In this document: in pieces, positions 18,406-26,557 of the stretch
Layout of the letters: each line of letters begins with the position of its first letter
How positions within the stretch are numbered: the first letter of the stretch is position 1
Assembly: GCA_039105265.1 (NCBI GenBank)
Contig: JAPFFF010000183.1
Location: forward strand, 1-33,062
DNA from: Tritrichomonas musculus
Taxonomy: Eukaryota; Parabasalia; Tritrichomonadida; Tritrichomonadidae
Direction: 5' to 3'
Length of the DNA: 33,062 bases
Program-made: the position numbers and the translations under genes
Notes under the pieces: model-generated
What the model was told of the DNA's origin: nothing
The model's input: only the letters and a program-made list of their open reading frames with translations
Databases searched by the model: none

Positions 18406-19129
18406 AGGGCAAATATACAAAGCACTCCCTAATGTATACCGCTTATCTAACATATTTCGAGGTAAATTATAGATAATTTTATAGTTGTCCTCAATGGCTA
18501 GAGCCATGCTTGCTCGAATGTTACTATTGATGTTATTTCAGGATTTTACCAAATTCCAAGTTCGTTTAAATGCTGATGCTTCTAAAGAAAAACTTGGTGT
18601 TCTTCCGAAATTCAATAGGGCATTAAAAGCTGTCATGATCAAATTTTGGGCTGTTATAGAGGTTAATAATTCTCTTGTTAAATCACTTGTAATAGTGGTG
18701 GTTTAAGGTAAGAAACGACAAATATATGAACCTTTACCATTAATATCAACCGATAATAAATATTGGCCAGAAATGTCCCTAGGAACGCCACCGCCGCCTC
18801 CTTATCATAAAGAAGATGAAGAGATAACCATAGAGAAGACTATACAAAAGTTAATATTTCAATCACCTATTACTTCAGTCAAATCAACTTCAATAAGAAA
18901 ATGGATATATAATAAATTAACCTATAACATTTTCATCCTTATTGTACTTTCCATCAATATAGTAATAGAATTCTATTCCAAATTATATATATCATTAAAC
19001 AACAATCATCTAAAGAAAATAAATGAAATAATAAAAGCAAGTTTTAAAGATGGTAATTTAAAGTGTTTAAAACAGCTACTACACCACTTTATACGTGTAG
19101 TAATAACAACATTTTCAATTCTCTGGTAA
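18406..19129 (+). pseudogene. Broken gene with proline stretch and membrane helix, family not recognised
   Basis: A single plus-strand frame runs from about 18390 to 19129 with stops near 18465-18480 and at 18704-18706. It reads SELGLAGQIYKALPNVYRLS; then from the ATG at 18494 ARAMLARMLLLMLFQDF and KFQVRLNADASKEKLGVLPK; after the stop KKRQIYEPLPLISTDNKYWP, SLGTPPPPPYHKEDEE, a hydrophobic helix NIFILIVLSINIVIEFY and a helical end. The first half is unusually balanced in base composition for this neighbourhood. I cannot assign it. Confidence 0.4.
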
Positions 19130-19656
19130 TGAGAGTTATGTTCACATGTGCATCATTTTATAATTTAGCACTAAAATAAAATATCAAAATTATTAATCTA
19201 CAAATCCTATAGATGATCCAAAAAATATCATTATTCAATTATTTCATCACACTTGAGATAATTATTTAATATATCTTTTTTAATTATTTTATCTAATATC
19301 AAGAACTAATATATTTAAAAAACATTGCTTTTTCATGCTTTTAAAATAAGATATAAAAGCATTTTCAAGGCTTCTTAACGTACGAAAAACTGTTACATTT
19401 GCTTCTTAAAAAAAAAACCGATATAATCTCAAATTTATTATATTTTAAAGATAACTTGGGATTATTTTAAATTTTTAAAAATATTATAATATTAAAATAT
19501 TTTCGCCTAAATTTGAAATGTAAAATAATATTTAAATAACCATAAACCATTTTCCTAATAAGATATATTAATGCTTATATAAATTAATTAAGGTTATTTT
19601 ATCGTTCTTTTAATTAATAGAAAACTATCACATATTTGATGAAGTGACCACTTGCT
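19130..19656. other. Intergenic; no gene seen
   Basis: Over 500 bases of AT-rich sequence with stops in every frame. The last few bases lead into the initiator of the OsmC gene. Confidence 0.4.
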
Positions 19657-19658
19657 CA

Positions 19659-19667
19659 TCATTTTTT
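19659..19667 (+). promoter_or_regulatory. Initiator-like element of the OsmC gene
   Basis: TCATTTTTT with the presumed +1 A at 19661, 14 bases before the ATG. It fits the trichomonad TCAYW initiator and the short 5' leaders of this group. Confidence 0.5.
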
Positions 19668-19674
19668 AATTTAG

Positions 19675-20106
19675 ATGATTGCATCAAGTTTCAAACGTTC
19701 AGCACCAGAAATTTGGCATGCTCATTCACATCATATTACAGGAGATGAATGGTGGTGCACAGATAATCAAGGACGTGGAATTGTTACAACAGCTGGTATG
19801 GGATCAGCACCAACCCCACCAGATTTAGTTTTAATGGCTCTTGGAGCATGCGCAGGAAATGGAATTCGTTTCAATATTGAAAAGCGTGGTAAAAAAGTAA
19901 GAAGTCTTGACGTTGATGTTTCAGGTGAATGGACAGCTAAACCATGCCGTCATATGTATGACATTAAAATGAAGGTTACTGCAGATACTGATATGGATCA
20001 AGCAACACTTGACAAACTTGTTGAAGATGTCAAAGAAAAGATGTGCCCAGTTGCAGGTACTCTCCTTCATTCACCAAAAATCACAACATCAGTTGTTGTC
20101 AAGTAA
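19675..20106 (+). CDS. OsmC family peroxide-reducing protein, probably hydrogenosomal
   Basis: 143 residues, ATG start, the full usual length. OsmC/Ohr proteins reduce organic or hydrogen peroxides with two cysteines; these are C59 (ALGACAGNG) and C124 (EKMCPVAGTLL), in the expected contexts, with the PTPPDLVLMALGAC signature before the first. The start MIASSFKRS resembles a short hydrogenosomal targeting sequence, and OsmC has been reported in Trichomonas vaginalis hydrogenosomes; location here is inferred. Codons are richer in G+C than in its neighbours, as expected for a strongly expressed gene. Confidence 0.93.
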   Translation: MIASSFKRSAPEIWHAHSHHITGDEWWCTDNQGRGIVTTAGMGSAPTPPDLVLMALGACAGNGIRFNIEKRGKKVRSLDVDVSGEWTAKPCRHMYDIKMKVTADTDMDQATLDKLVEDVKEKMCPVAGTLLHSPKITTSVVVK

Positions 20107-20215
20107 GCAATTTAGACAATCATTTTAGTTTGGTCAATAAACTCTTTGTCTTTAATTTTTATTTTTTTTTGAAAAGGATGAACATTTTTTAATTCAATTT
20201 TTTAAAAATTTTAAG

Positions 20216-21568
20216 TTGCTTGAATTTAAGGCCTCAGATAATCAAACCCAGCTTGAGAAGTTTGAATATGATTCTCTATTATATAAAGAAAAATTAGGGA
20301 AAGAAGCAGGCATTTTAACAGAATATTTTAACTTATTAAATGAGAACATACAGAATGACAATCACAATGAAGTTTTATGCATTCTCAAACATGTACAAAT
20401 TGATAAAAAAGAACTACGTTCTTCAAGAGTATTATCAAAATTTTTAGCCGAAAACAAATTCTTCTTTATTTTTCTTTATTGCTTGGATGCCAAGCACAAT
20501 GAAATTGCTAAAATATCAATCAATCTATTGCACTCAATGATTCAGCAATCAAGAGTTCTAGATACTTATATATTTGACTCTAGAATAATAAATTGTTTAT
20601 TTGAGCTTCTTCAACTTAATGATACAGAAATTAACATGAAAATTGCTCAAATATGTACAATACTCAGTCAACATCATCCCGAAATGTCATTCATTTTCTG
20701 GGATTTTATGAAAAGCATTTCAGATAGTTATTCAACTTTAGATTTGGTTTCTGAATTTATTTATAATGAAGTCATTTTTTTCTGTAAAAATATGAGCTTC
20801 CTTTATTCAGATTTATTTACAGTCATGACCAACATTTTGACCAAGAACAACCAAATTGCAAATGGCAATATTTTAATGGCAATTAAAAAAGGGATTGATC
20901 ATGATATTCAAGAATTTATCAATTATTTTATTGACGATACATTTATTCAAATGCTATTAGAACAAATTAACATTTCTAATTTAAAATCAATTAAAAGGGA
21001 ATCACTCATTTTATTGACATCTTTTATCCCAAAATTAAATCAAACTATTAAATTTCCTTTATTAGATATAAAATTGATTTTGAGATTACTTAATGATCAA
21101 ACACTCATTTTTTCGATATTAAGATATTTGAATTCAATCGTTATATTTCATCCTTCTATTCTTTTTATTGAGAATTTACCTCAAAACTTTGATATTACGT
21201 TATTAATATACGAAGTATTGAAAAAATACAATAGAGAAGTCCCTTTTAAAATTAAAACAGAGGCATCCAATTTAATTGCTCTCTTTATTGATAAAAAAAT
21301 CATAAATATTACTTTTTTAACCAAAAATTATTCACAAATTTTTGCTGTTTTGCTTGATTATATTAGTATTGAGACCATCAGGTCTGAATTTTTTATATTA
21401 GTTCTTATAGAAGTTTGCAACCAACTTATAACAGTTGGAATTAAAAAAGATTTAATTCAACAAATATTTGATGAAAATGATGCTCAAAATATCTTAGATG
21501 ATTGCTTAGCTAAATCAAAAGATTTAATCGCACATATACAATTACTTAATAACATTGTTTATTCATAA
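20216..21568 (+). CDS. Helical-repeat (armadillo-like) protein without a visible ATG start
   Basis: The frame is open from 20156 to the stop at 21568. The coordinates given begin at a TTG codon and cover 450 codons. The first in-frame ATG is only at 20537 (residue 108), after clearly protein-like sequence (QLEKFEYDSLLYKEKLGKEA). An ATG at 20178 in the neighbouring frame would join after a single-base shift within a T-run. The product is almost all amphipathic helix with repeated Leu/Ile patterns (NEIAKISINLLHSMI, EINMKIAQICTILSQ, IKRESLILLTSFIP), like an ARM/HEAT solenoid. The family is not named. Gap to the OsmC stop: 109 bases, same strand. Confidence 0.75.
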   Translation: MLEFKASDNQTQLEKFEYDSLLYKEKLGKEAGILTEYFNLLNENIQNDNHNEVLCILKHVQIDKKELRSSRVLSKFLAENKFFFIFLYCLDAKHNEIAKISINLLHSMIQQSRVLDTYIFDSRIINCLFELLQLNDTEINMKIAQICTILSQHHPEMSFIFWDFMKSISDSYSTLDLVSEFIYNEVIFFCKNMSFLYSDLFTVMTNILTKNNQIANGNILMAIKKGIDHDIQEFINYFIDDTFIQMLLEQINISNLKSIKRESLILLTSFIPKLNQTIKFPLLDIKLILRLLNDQTLIFSILRYLNSIVIFHPSILFIENLPQNFDITLLIYEVLKKYNREVPFKIKTEASNLIALFIDKKIINITFLTKNYSQIFAVLLDYISIETIRSEFFILVLIEVCNQLITVGIKKDLIQQIFDENDAQNILDDCLAKSKDLIAHIQLLNNIVYS

Positions 21569-21967
21569 ATTCGAATTATTAAAACTATGTTGACCATGAT
21601 TTTTCAATATATAAACAAAATCATCACCTTATATCTGTTTTAAATTAAGTCATTTTCAATTTTAAGAATTTGGCAATTAAATTTTTTTTATGATCAATAT
21701 ACTTTGATCACGCTTTTTTCTTAAATCAAACTGATATAAAGATCAAAAAATATGTTGCTAATTCGAAAATCATAGAATAAGGAAAAAGCGTTATTATTAA
21801 ATAAATAAACAATAAACTTTTTTTTGAATATTTTTTCCAATTCTCAAAAGCATGAATATTTCATCAAAATAGTAATAAAATTAAAATACATGAAATAATA
21901 TTTAACAAAAAGATTGAATAACGCATTACATTAAAAATACATATACAATTCTAACAACCATCCATGC
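21569..21967. other. Convergent 3' intergenic region; no gene seen
   Basis: AT-rich spacer between two genes that end toward each other; no hairpin or coding relic stands out. Confidence 0.4.
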
Positions 21968-22522
21968 TCAATATGAAGTCTTATAAGATTCAATATATGG
22001 ATTTAAAATCCCAAGAGAAATTAGAATTAAGTCAACTACGTACCAAATACCAAAACCACCCAAAGTTAATAATTTTATAGTACCAAGAAGCGGATAACCA
22101 AGGAGATATCGATCAACACCAAAAATACCAAAAAACATTGAACAAATTAGAACTGGCATATATGAACGTTTACCTTCTTCGAAACATCGAAAGTCATTAA
22201 CTATCCAATATGGTTCACCAACACAAACAACTCCTTTTAAGGCTTGACAAACAGCAGTACCAAATGAATTAATATTAGAATACTCGTTTTTGCAGCCATC
22301 ACCAACTAAAACATCTTTTGGAATATCAGGAAAAAAACGCTGGAACTTATCAAGTCCTTTTGCTGAACAAATTCGATAATCTCGCCCTACCAAATTACAT
22401 GGAATTAAAGCTTTTGAGCTATTCCATTCAACTTGAGAACATTCTGTGATGATAGATTTTGAATATTTGCATACCCTATAGTAAATCGCTGAATTTGAAA
22501 AAATAAGAAAGAATGAGATCAT
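21968..22522 (-). CDS. TM2-domain protein of the TM2D (almondex-like) family
   Basis: 184 residues, ATG start. A hydrophobic start (MISFFLIFSNSAIYY) is a weak signal peptide. A Cys-rich stretch outside the membrane (C18, C28, C42, C52, C77, C92, C100, C113) is followed by the TM2 domain from about 119: first helix YMPVLICSMFFGIFGVDRYL with the family's DRF/DRY motif (137-139), then TIKLLTLGGFGIWYVVDLIL and LGILNP. This matches animal TM2D1-3 closely in order and spacing; TM2D3/almondex acts with Notch signalling in animals, a role not expected here. It shares a 46-base divergent promoter with the uridine-kinase-like gene. Confidence 0.93.
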   Translation of the reverse strand: MISFFLIFSNSAIYYRVCKYSKSIITECSQVEWNSSKALIPCNLVGRDYRICSAKGLDKFQRFFPDIPKDVLVGDGCKNEYSNINSFGTAVCQALKGVVCVGEPYWIVNDFRCFEEGKRSYMPVLICSMFFGIFGVDRYLLGYPLLGTIKLLTLGGFGIWYVVDLILISLGILNPYIESYKTSY

Positions 22523-22568
22523 TTAAATTTTGGCCATAATTGACCATTTATAAAGCTTAAAAATATTG
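22523..22568. promoter_or_regulatory. Bidirectional promoter, 46 bases, with spaced inverted repeat
   Basis: The two ATG codons (22522 minus, 22569 plus) are 46 bases apart, so both promoters must overlap. Inside are two inverted half-sites, TGGCCA (22531-22536) and TGACCA (22541-22546, read on the other strand as TGGTCA), four bases apart. Confidence 0.5.
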
Positions 22569-24095
22569 ATGACTCTAAAAAAGTATAGTTCACTTACACG
22601 ACAACAGCTAATTTCAGAGCATAACACACTCTCATTTTTAGCATGGTCTCAATATTTTGAGTTATTTAATCGTAAACTTCAATTAGAACACGCGTTAAGC
22701 TTCTCATTTTTTTTTATTGATTCCATGTCTAAAGAAATAACAAATGATATGATTATCCAACTAGAAAAATCAATTAGGAACATACTTACTACAGATATAC
22801 AAATTGAATCAATTGAAATGAAACGGGAGGACTTGATTCAACTTTTTACCCAAAAGAATATGATTGAAAAAATAGGAATAATAAAAGCTTTAAATCAAAA
22901 AAAGATAGACTGCATCAAATGTGGTGAACATATAGATTATATGCTCGAACCACACTCATTTGATAAAAAAAGGCTTGAATTATTTTCAATTCATAAATAT
23001 CTCAATGGATTTGCTCTTTGTTTTCCAACCCAAACGAATCCAATGGAAGTTTTACAGTGGACTGAGCCTGCATTTTTAAAAAATATGATATCAGATTATT
23101 CATCTTTTGTGAAGACTGTCGGTATTGAAACAATATCTGATTTAAATAATGCTATAATCAATCATAAAATTGACCAATTAAAGTGGGCCGCTGAAAGCTA
23201 TCATGAGCGAAAGATATATGAAATTGCAGGAAAAATATGCGGAAATTATGAGAAAAAGAAAGTAATTACAATTGCTGGCCCATCTGCTTCTAACAAAACC
23301 ACTTTTGCTAAAAGATTACAAATTGCTCTTTCCGGCTTTGGTCATGATTCAATATTAATTGAAATGGATGACTATTTTGTTAATGTAGAAGATTCACCAT
23401 ATGATGAAGAAGGGAATCAAGATTGGGAATCTTTTGATTGCATTAATACCCCACTTCTATCTGAACGGGTAAACTCTCTTGTTCTTGGAAAGACGGTAAA
23501 ACGACGTAAATTTGATTGGGAAAAGGGAATTTCGCTTGATGATCCTAATGAAGAGCTATGTCTTAAGGAAGGAGGCTTTCTAATTATTGAAGGAATTCAT
23601 GGAATGAACCCCAAGCTTATCGACTCTCTGGGAGGAAAAGATAAAGTTTCTCAAATTTATATACAACCAACATCACCTATACGAATTGATCATAATCATC
23701 GCTTCAGCTGCAGTGATTATAGATTGATAAGAAGACTCACACGCGATTACTTTTTCAGATCTTTTCCACCTAGGTCTACAATAGATATTTGGACTAGTGT
23801 TCGTGTAGGTGAAATGAATAATATATTTCCTTATCAAGGCAATGCTGATTATTATTTTAATTCAGCTCTTTTTTATGAAATTTCAGTTATTAATATGTTT
23901 GCTAAAAGTCTTTTAGCCGATTCTTCTGTTCCTTCAGCAACTGAAGATTCAAATACACTCAACTCACAATTTTTAAATAATGAAGCTCAAAGATTATCTG
24001 TACTAACCAATCTCTTTTATCCTTACCAAATCGAAAAAGTACCACATATTTCATGCATTAGAGAATTTGTTGGTGGATCTGATCTGAAATATTAA
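22569..24095 (+). CDS. Uridine kinase-like P-loop kinase with N-terminal threonyl-tRNA-synthetase-like domain
   Basis: 508 residues from the first ATG (a TTG precedes it in frame). The N-terminal 210 residues resemble the editing-like domain found fused to this kinase branch: EHALSFSFFFIDSMSKE, CIKCGEHIDYMLEPHSF and FALCFPTQTNP. The kinase part has Walker A IAGPSASNKTTFAKRL (about 235-250), LIEMDDYFVN (uridine-kinase-type DDYF/Y), FDWEKG, LIIEGIHGMNP (Walker B-like) and a lid RLIRRLTRDYFFR. The usual GxSGSGKT P-loop is varied to GPSASNKT. The family probably phosphorylates a nucleoside or small alcohol; the substrate is not certain. Intact, full length. Confidence 0.92.
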   Translation: MTLKKYSSLTRQQLISEHNTLSFLAWSQYFELFNRKLQLEHALSFSFFFIDSMSKEITNDMIIQLEKSIRNILTTDIQIESIEMKREDLIQLFTQKNMIEKIGIIKALNQKKIDCIKCGEHIDYMLEPHSFDKKRLELFSIHKYLNGFALCFPTQTNPMEVLQWTEPAFLKNMISDYSSFVKTVGIETISDLNNAIINHKIDQLKWAAESYHERKIYEIAGKICGNYEKKKVITIAGPSASNKTTFAKRLQIALSGFGHDSILIEMDDYFVNVEDSPYDEEGNQDWESFDCINTPLLSERVNSLVLGKTVKRRKFDWEKGISLDDPNEELCLKEGGFLIIEGIHGMNPKLIDSLGGKDKVSQIYIQPTSPIRIDHNHRFSCSDYRLIRRLTRDYFFRSFPPRSTIDIWTSVRVGEMNNIFPYQGNADYYFNSALFYEISVINMFAKSLLADSSVPSATEDSNTLNSQFLNNEAQRLSVLTNLFYPYQIEKVPHISCIREFVGGSDLKY

Positions 24096-24337
24096 TTTTT
24101 GACAAATTATAATACTGTTTCTATTATAATTTATAACTAATAAAATGAGCATTTAAATTATTATAATTTTTTTTTAGATGAAAGCATTTAATGTGATAAA
24201 TGAATTTGTATTTTTTTGTTATATAATTCAATTTCTTTATATGTTTTGAGAGAATTATTTTAGCGAATGCTTCAAAAAGTCAACACATCTTTTAGAATTA
24301 AAAATTTTGTACGTTTAGATACAAAATTATAAAATAG
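24096..24337. other. Intergenic; no gene seen
   Basis: About 240 AT-rich bases between two genes on the same strand; no convincing initiator is seen. Confidence 0.35.
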
Positions 24338-26074
24338 ATGAATATTGAGGAACAGGAAGAACTTGGAAACGATGACCAAAATAACCTTCCTCAAAGTATT
24401 CATCGTTCTTTTAACATGCAAGGATTAACATCATTTCCTCCTTTTAAATTATTGCTTCCATACCAAACTTTAACATTCAGCTCTAACCCGATTGACTCTT
24501 TTGGAACACTTCCTTCATTACCAAATTTAAAATACTTAGATATTAGCGAAACTCAAATATCATCTTTTCAATACATTCAAACGCAACCTTTAATTGAATC
24601 AATTAATATAAAAAATACGCCATTATCTCATTATACAGAAACTATTTTAATGACAGTTATTGCATTTGGTCCTACTTTAAAGATGATCAATGGATCTCAA
24701 ATTCCACAAGTTATTTATAAAAGAGGGCTTAAATTGAGGCCATACCTCTTGTGCTATCTTTATAATGGCTGGATTCTTCTTTCAGATAATCCAATAAAGG
24801 TGTTTAATGTAAACACAAGAAAACGATTAGTTTTTCTTTCATTGAAAAGTATTCCTCAGATTCCAATGGAAAAATATAAAGAAGAAAGAAAAAAATTATC
24901 AAAAACATATGCATCAATATCATTATGCTCAACGAGTTATCGGAAAAGAAATAATACAACTCAAAATGATAACAATAACAACAGTTCCAATAAAATAAAA
25001 AAGAAAGTATCAAATATTCGTCGAGATAAAATTTCACAATCAATGCCACGCATTCCAACATGCAGAATAAGACAACAAAAAAGTGACGTCTCAGAACAAT
25101 GTATAAACAAAAATGAAAATGACACCGCCAATAGAGTTCATTTATCGCACAGAAGAAACCAATCTCTAGACTCTAAAATCATTAAGAACACAAAAATTAG
25201 ACCATCACCTGGAAATAACAAATCAAAATCACAAAAAACACCAAAGCCAGTAAATAACACAAATGATCAAAATGAAGATGAATGTGTTTTTACGGGTACT
25301 CCAATATACATTAAAAGGAAGAGGAAAAGTGAACCAGATTCAAAATCTTTAAGTAAAATTACAAAAGAACTTAATATTGGTACAAACAAATCTTTAAGCA
25401 AGGACAGTGAAATTAAAAAAAGTCAATTAACCAGTCAAATAGATAATAAAATCACAGAACAAATAAATAGTGTTGAATCAACTAAAAAAAATAGAACAGT
25501 TACCTTTTCTCAAAATCCTCCCAAAAAACAAGTTAATACTAATCAACAATCAACAATCAATGATCAAAAGAAAAACAATCAGAGAGCTAGTTCAAATTTG
25601 GTATCTAAGAATCCAAATTCTAGAACTAATCATTTGTATGAAACAGCTATTATAAAACAAAATACATCTAAAAAAGAATCACAAAAAGTAAAATCAAAGA
25701 CTTCCATAGATAAAGCATTGGTAAGCAATTCAGAAAATGTGAACATTGAGCAAAATAATCTCTGTATATCAAATACAGAGATTAAAGAAGACACAGAAAT
25801 ATCAGATGAAAATCAAAATGAATTAAGCGAAGAGTTAGAAACAACAACGGTAAAAAGAACACCAAAACTTTATACTCATAAACTTGATCATTCAAATGCT
25901 CTTAACAATCTATCTTCAATGAAAGAAGTATATAAAGATTTAATTTTCAACATACCTATTAGCGACGTTTCAGAGACAAGTGACTATGTTTCAGATCGAG
26001 ATTTTGATAAACAGCTTGAACAACTAGATTTTGCTTTACCATCTGATTCAACCACAACTGTTGATGATTTTTAA
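24338..26074 (+). CDS. Leucine-rich-repeat protein with long disordered tail
   Basis: 578 residues, ATG start. At about 30-115 are LRR units (LPNLKYLDISETQISSFQYI, PLIESINIKNTPLSHY) and a cap-like end (FGPTLKMINGSQIP), like the SDS22/U2A'-type LRRs common in trichomonads. From about 200 the protein is low-complexity, rich in Lys, Asn, Ser and Gln, and basic, with an acidic last 90 residues (EISDENQNELSEELE; DRDFDKQLEQLDFAL). The tail is probably unstructured and phosphorylatable. There is no membrane segment. An LRR scaffold in the cytosol or at the cytoskeleton is plausible. Confidence 0.85.
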   Translation: MNIEEQEELGNDDQNNLPQSIHRSFNMQGLTSFPPFKLLLPYQTLTFSSNPIDSFGTLPSLPNLKYLDISETQISSFQYIQTQPLIESINIKNTPLSHYTETILMTVIAFGPTLKMINGSQIPQVIYKRGLKLRPYLLCYLYNGWILLSDNPIKVFNVNTRKRLVFLSLKSIPQIPMEKYKEERKKLSKTYASISLCSTSYRKRNNTTQNDNNNNSSNKIKKKVSNIRRDKISQSMPRIPTCRIRQQKSDVSEQCINKNENDTANRVHLSHRRNQSLDSKIIKNTKIRPSPGNNKSKSQKTPKPVNNTNDQNEDECVFTGTPIYIKRKRKSEPDSKSLSKITKELNIGTNKSLSKDSEIKKSQLTSQIDNKITEQINSVESTKKNRTVTFSQNPPKKQVNTNQQSTINDQKKNNQRASSNLVSKNPNSRTNHLYETAIIKQNTSKKESQKVKSKTSIDKALVSNSENVNIEQNNLCISNTEIKEDTEISDENQNELSEELETTTVKRTPKLYTHKLDHSNALNNLSSMKEVYKDLIFNIPISDVSETSDYVSDRDFDKQLEQLDFALPSDSTTTVDDF

Positions 26075-26557
26075 TTACAGTGAATCCCTGCTTTCTAATT
26101 AAGATGATTTTTTACTTGGAAATTATATATATATATTTTTTTTTTTTTTATGTTTGCCATAACTAATTTTCACCTTTGATTTGGTTTAACACAATTTATA
26201 TTTTAAACTTCGTAACTTTATTTTATTTTTTTTTTTTCAAATCAAATCTTATATTTTTTTGGGTTTTAAAATTTCAAAATTCATTTTAAAAATCTTATTT
26301 TAAGCACAAATTCTACAATTACTTATAATCATAACTTTTCAATTTTGTACAAATACTCCAAATACTATCAAATTTTCAATAAATCTAACTTTTTTCATTC
26401 ATTAAATAAATATTAAAGATCAAATAAAACTAAAATAAAATAACAAAATAAAAAAAAAAAAAAAAAAAAATTGGTGCTATTCTTGTTGAAATAATTTCAT
26501 TATAGAAATTTTAATTGATAGAAAAATTTGAGAGAGAATGACCACAAACAAAATCAA
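26075..26557. other. Intergenic with T- and A-tracts and a possible initiator
   Basis: Runs of T near 26130-26150 and 26225-26239 and an A-run of about 20 near 26451-26470. TCATTATA at 26497-26504 fits the initiator pattern, 59 bases (from its A) before the helicase ATG. An out-of-frame ATG at 26538 lies between them. No gene seen. Confidence 0.4.

Noticed and set aside
18378-18410. Telomere-like TAGGG in GCTAGGGTTGGCAGGG
   Set aside because: A single partial match, not a tandem array.
24804-25061. Minus-strand 85-codon open frame inside the LRR gene
   Set aside because: Antisense to the Lys/Asn-rich part of an intact plus-strand gene; no independent motif.
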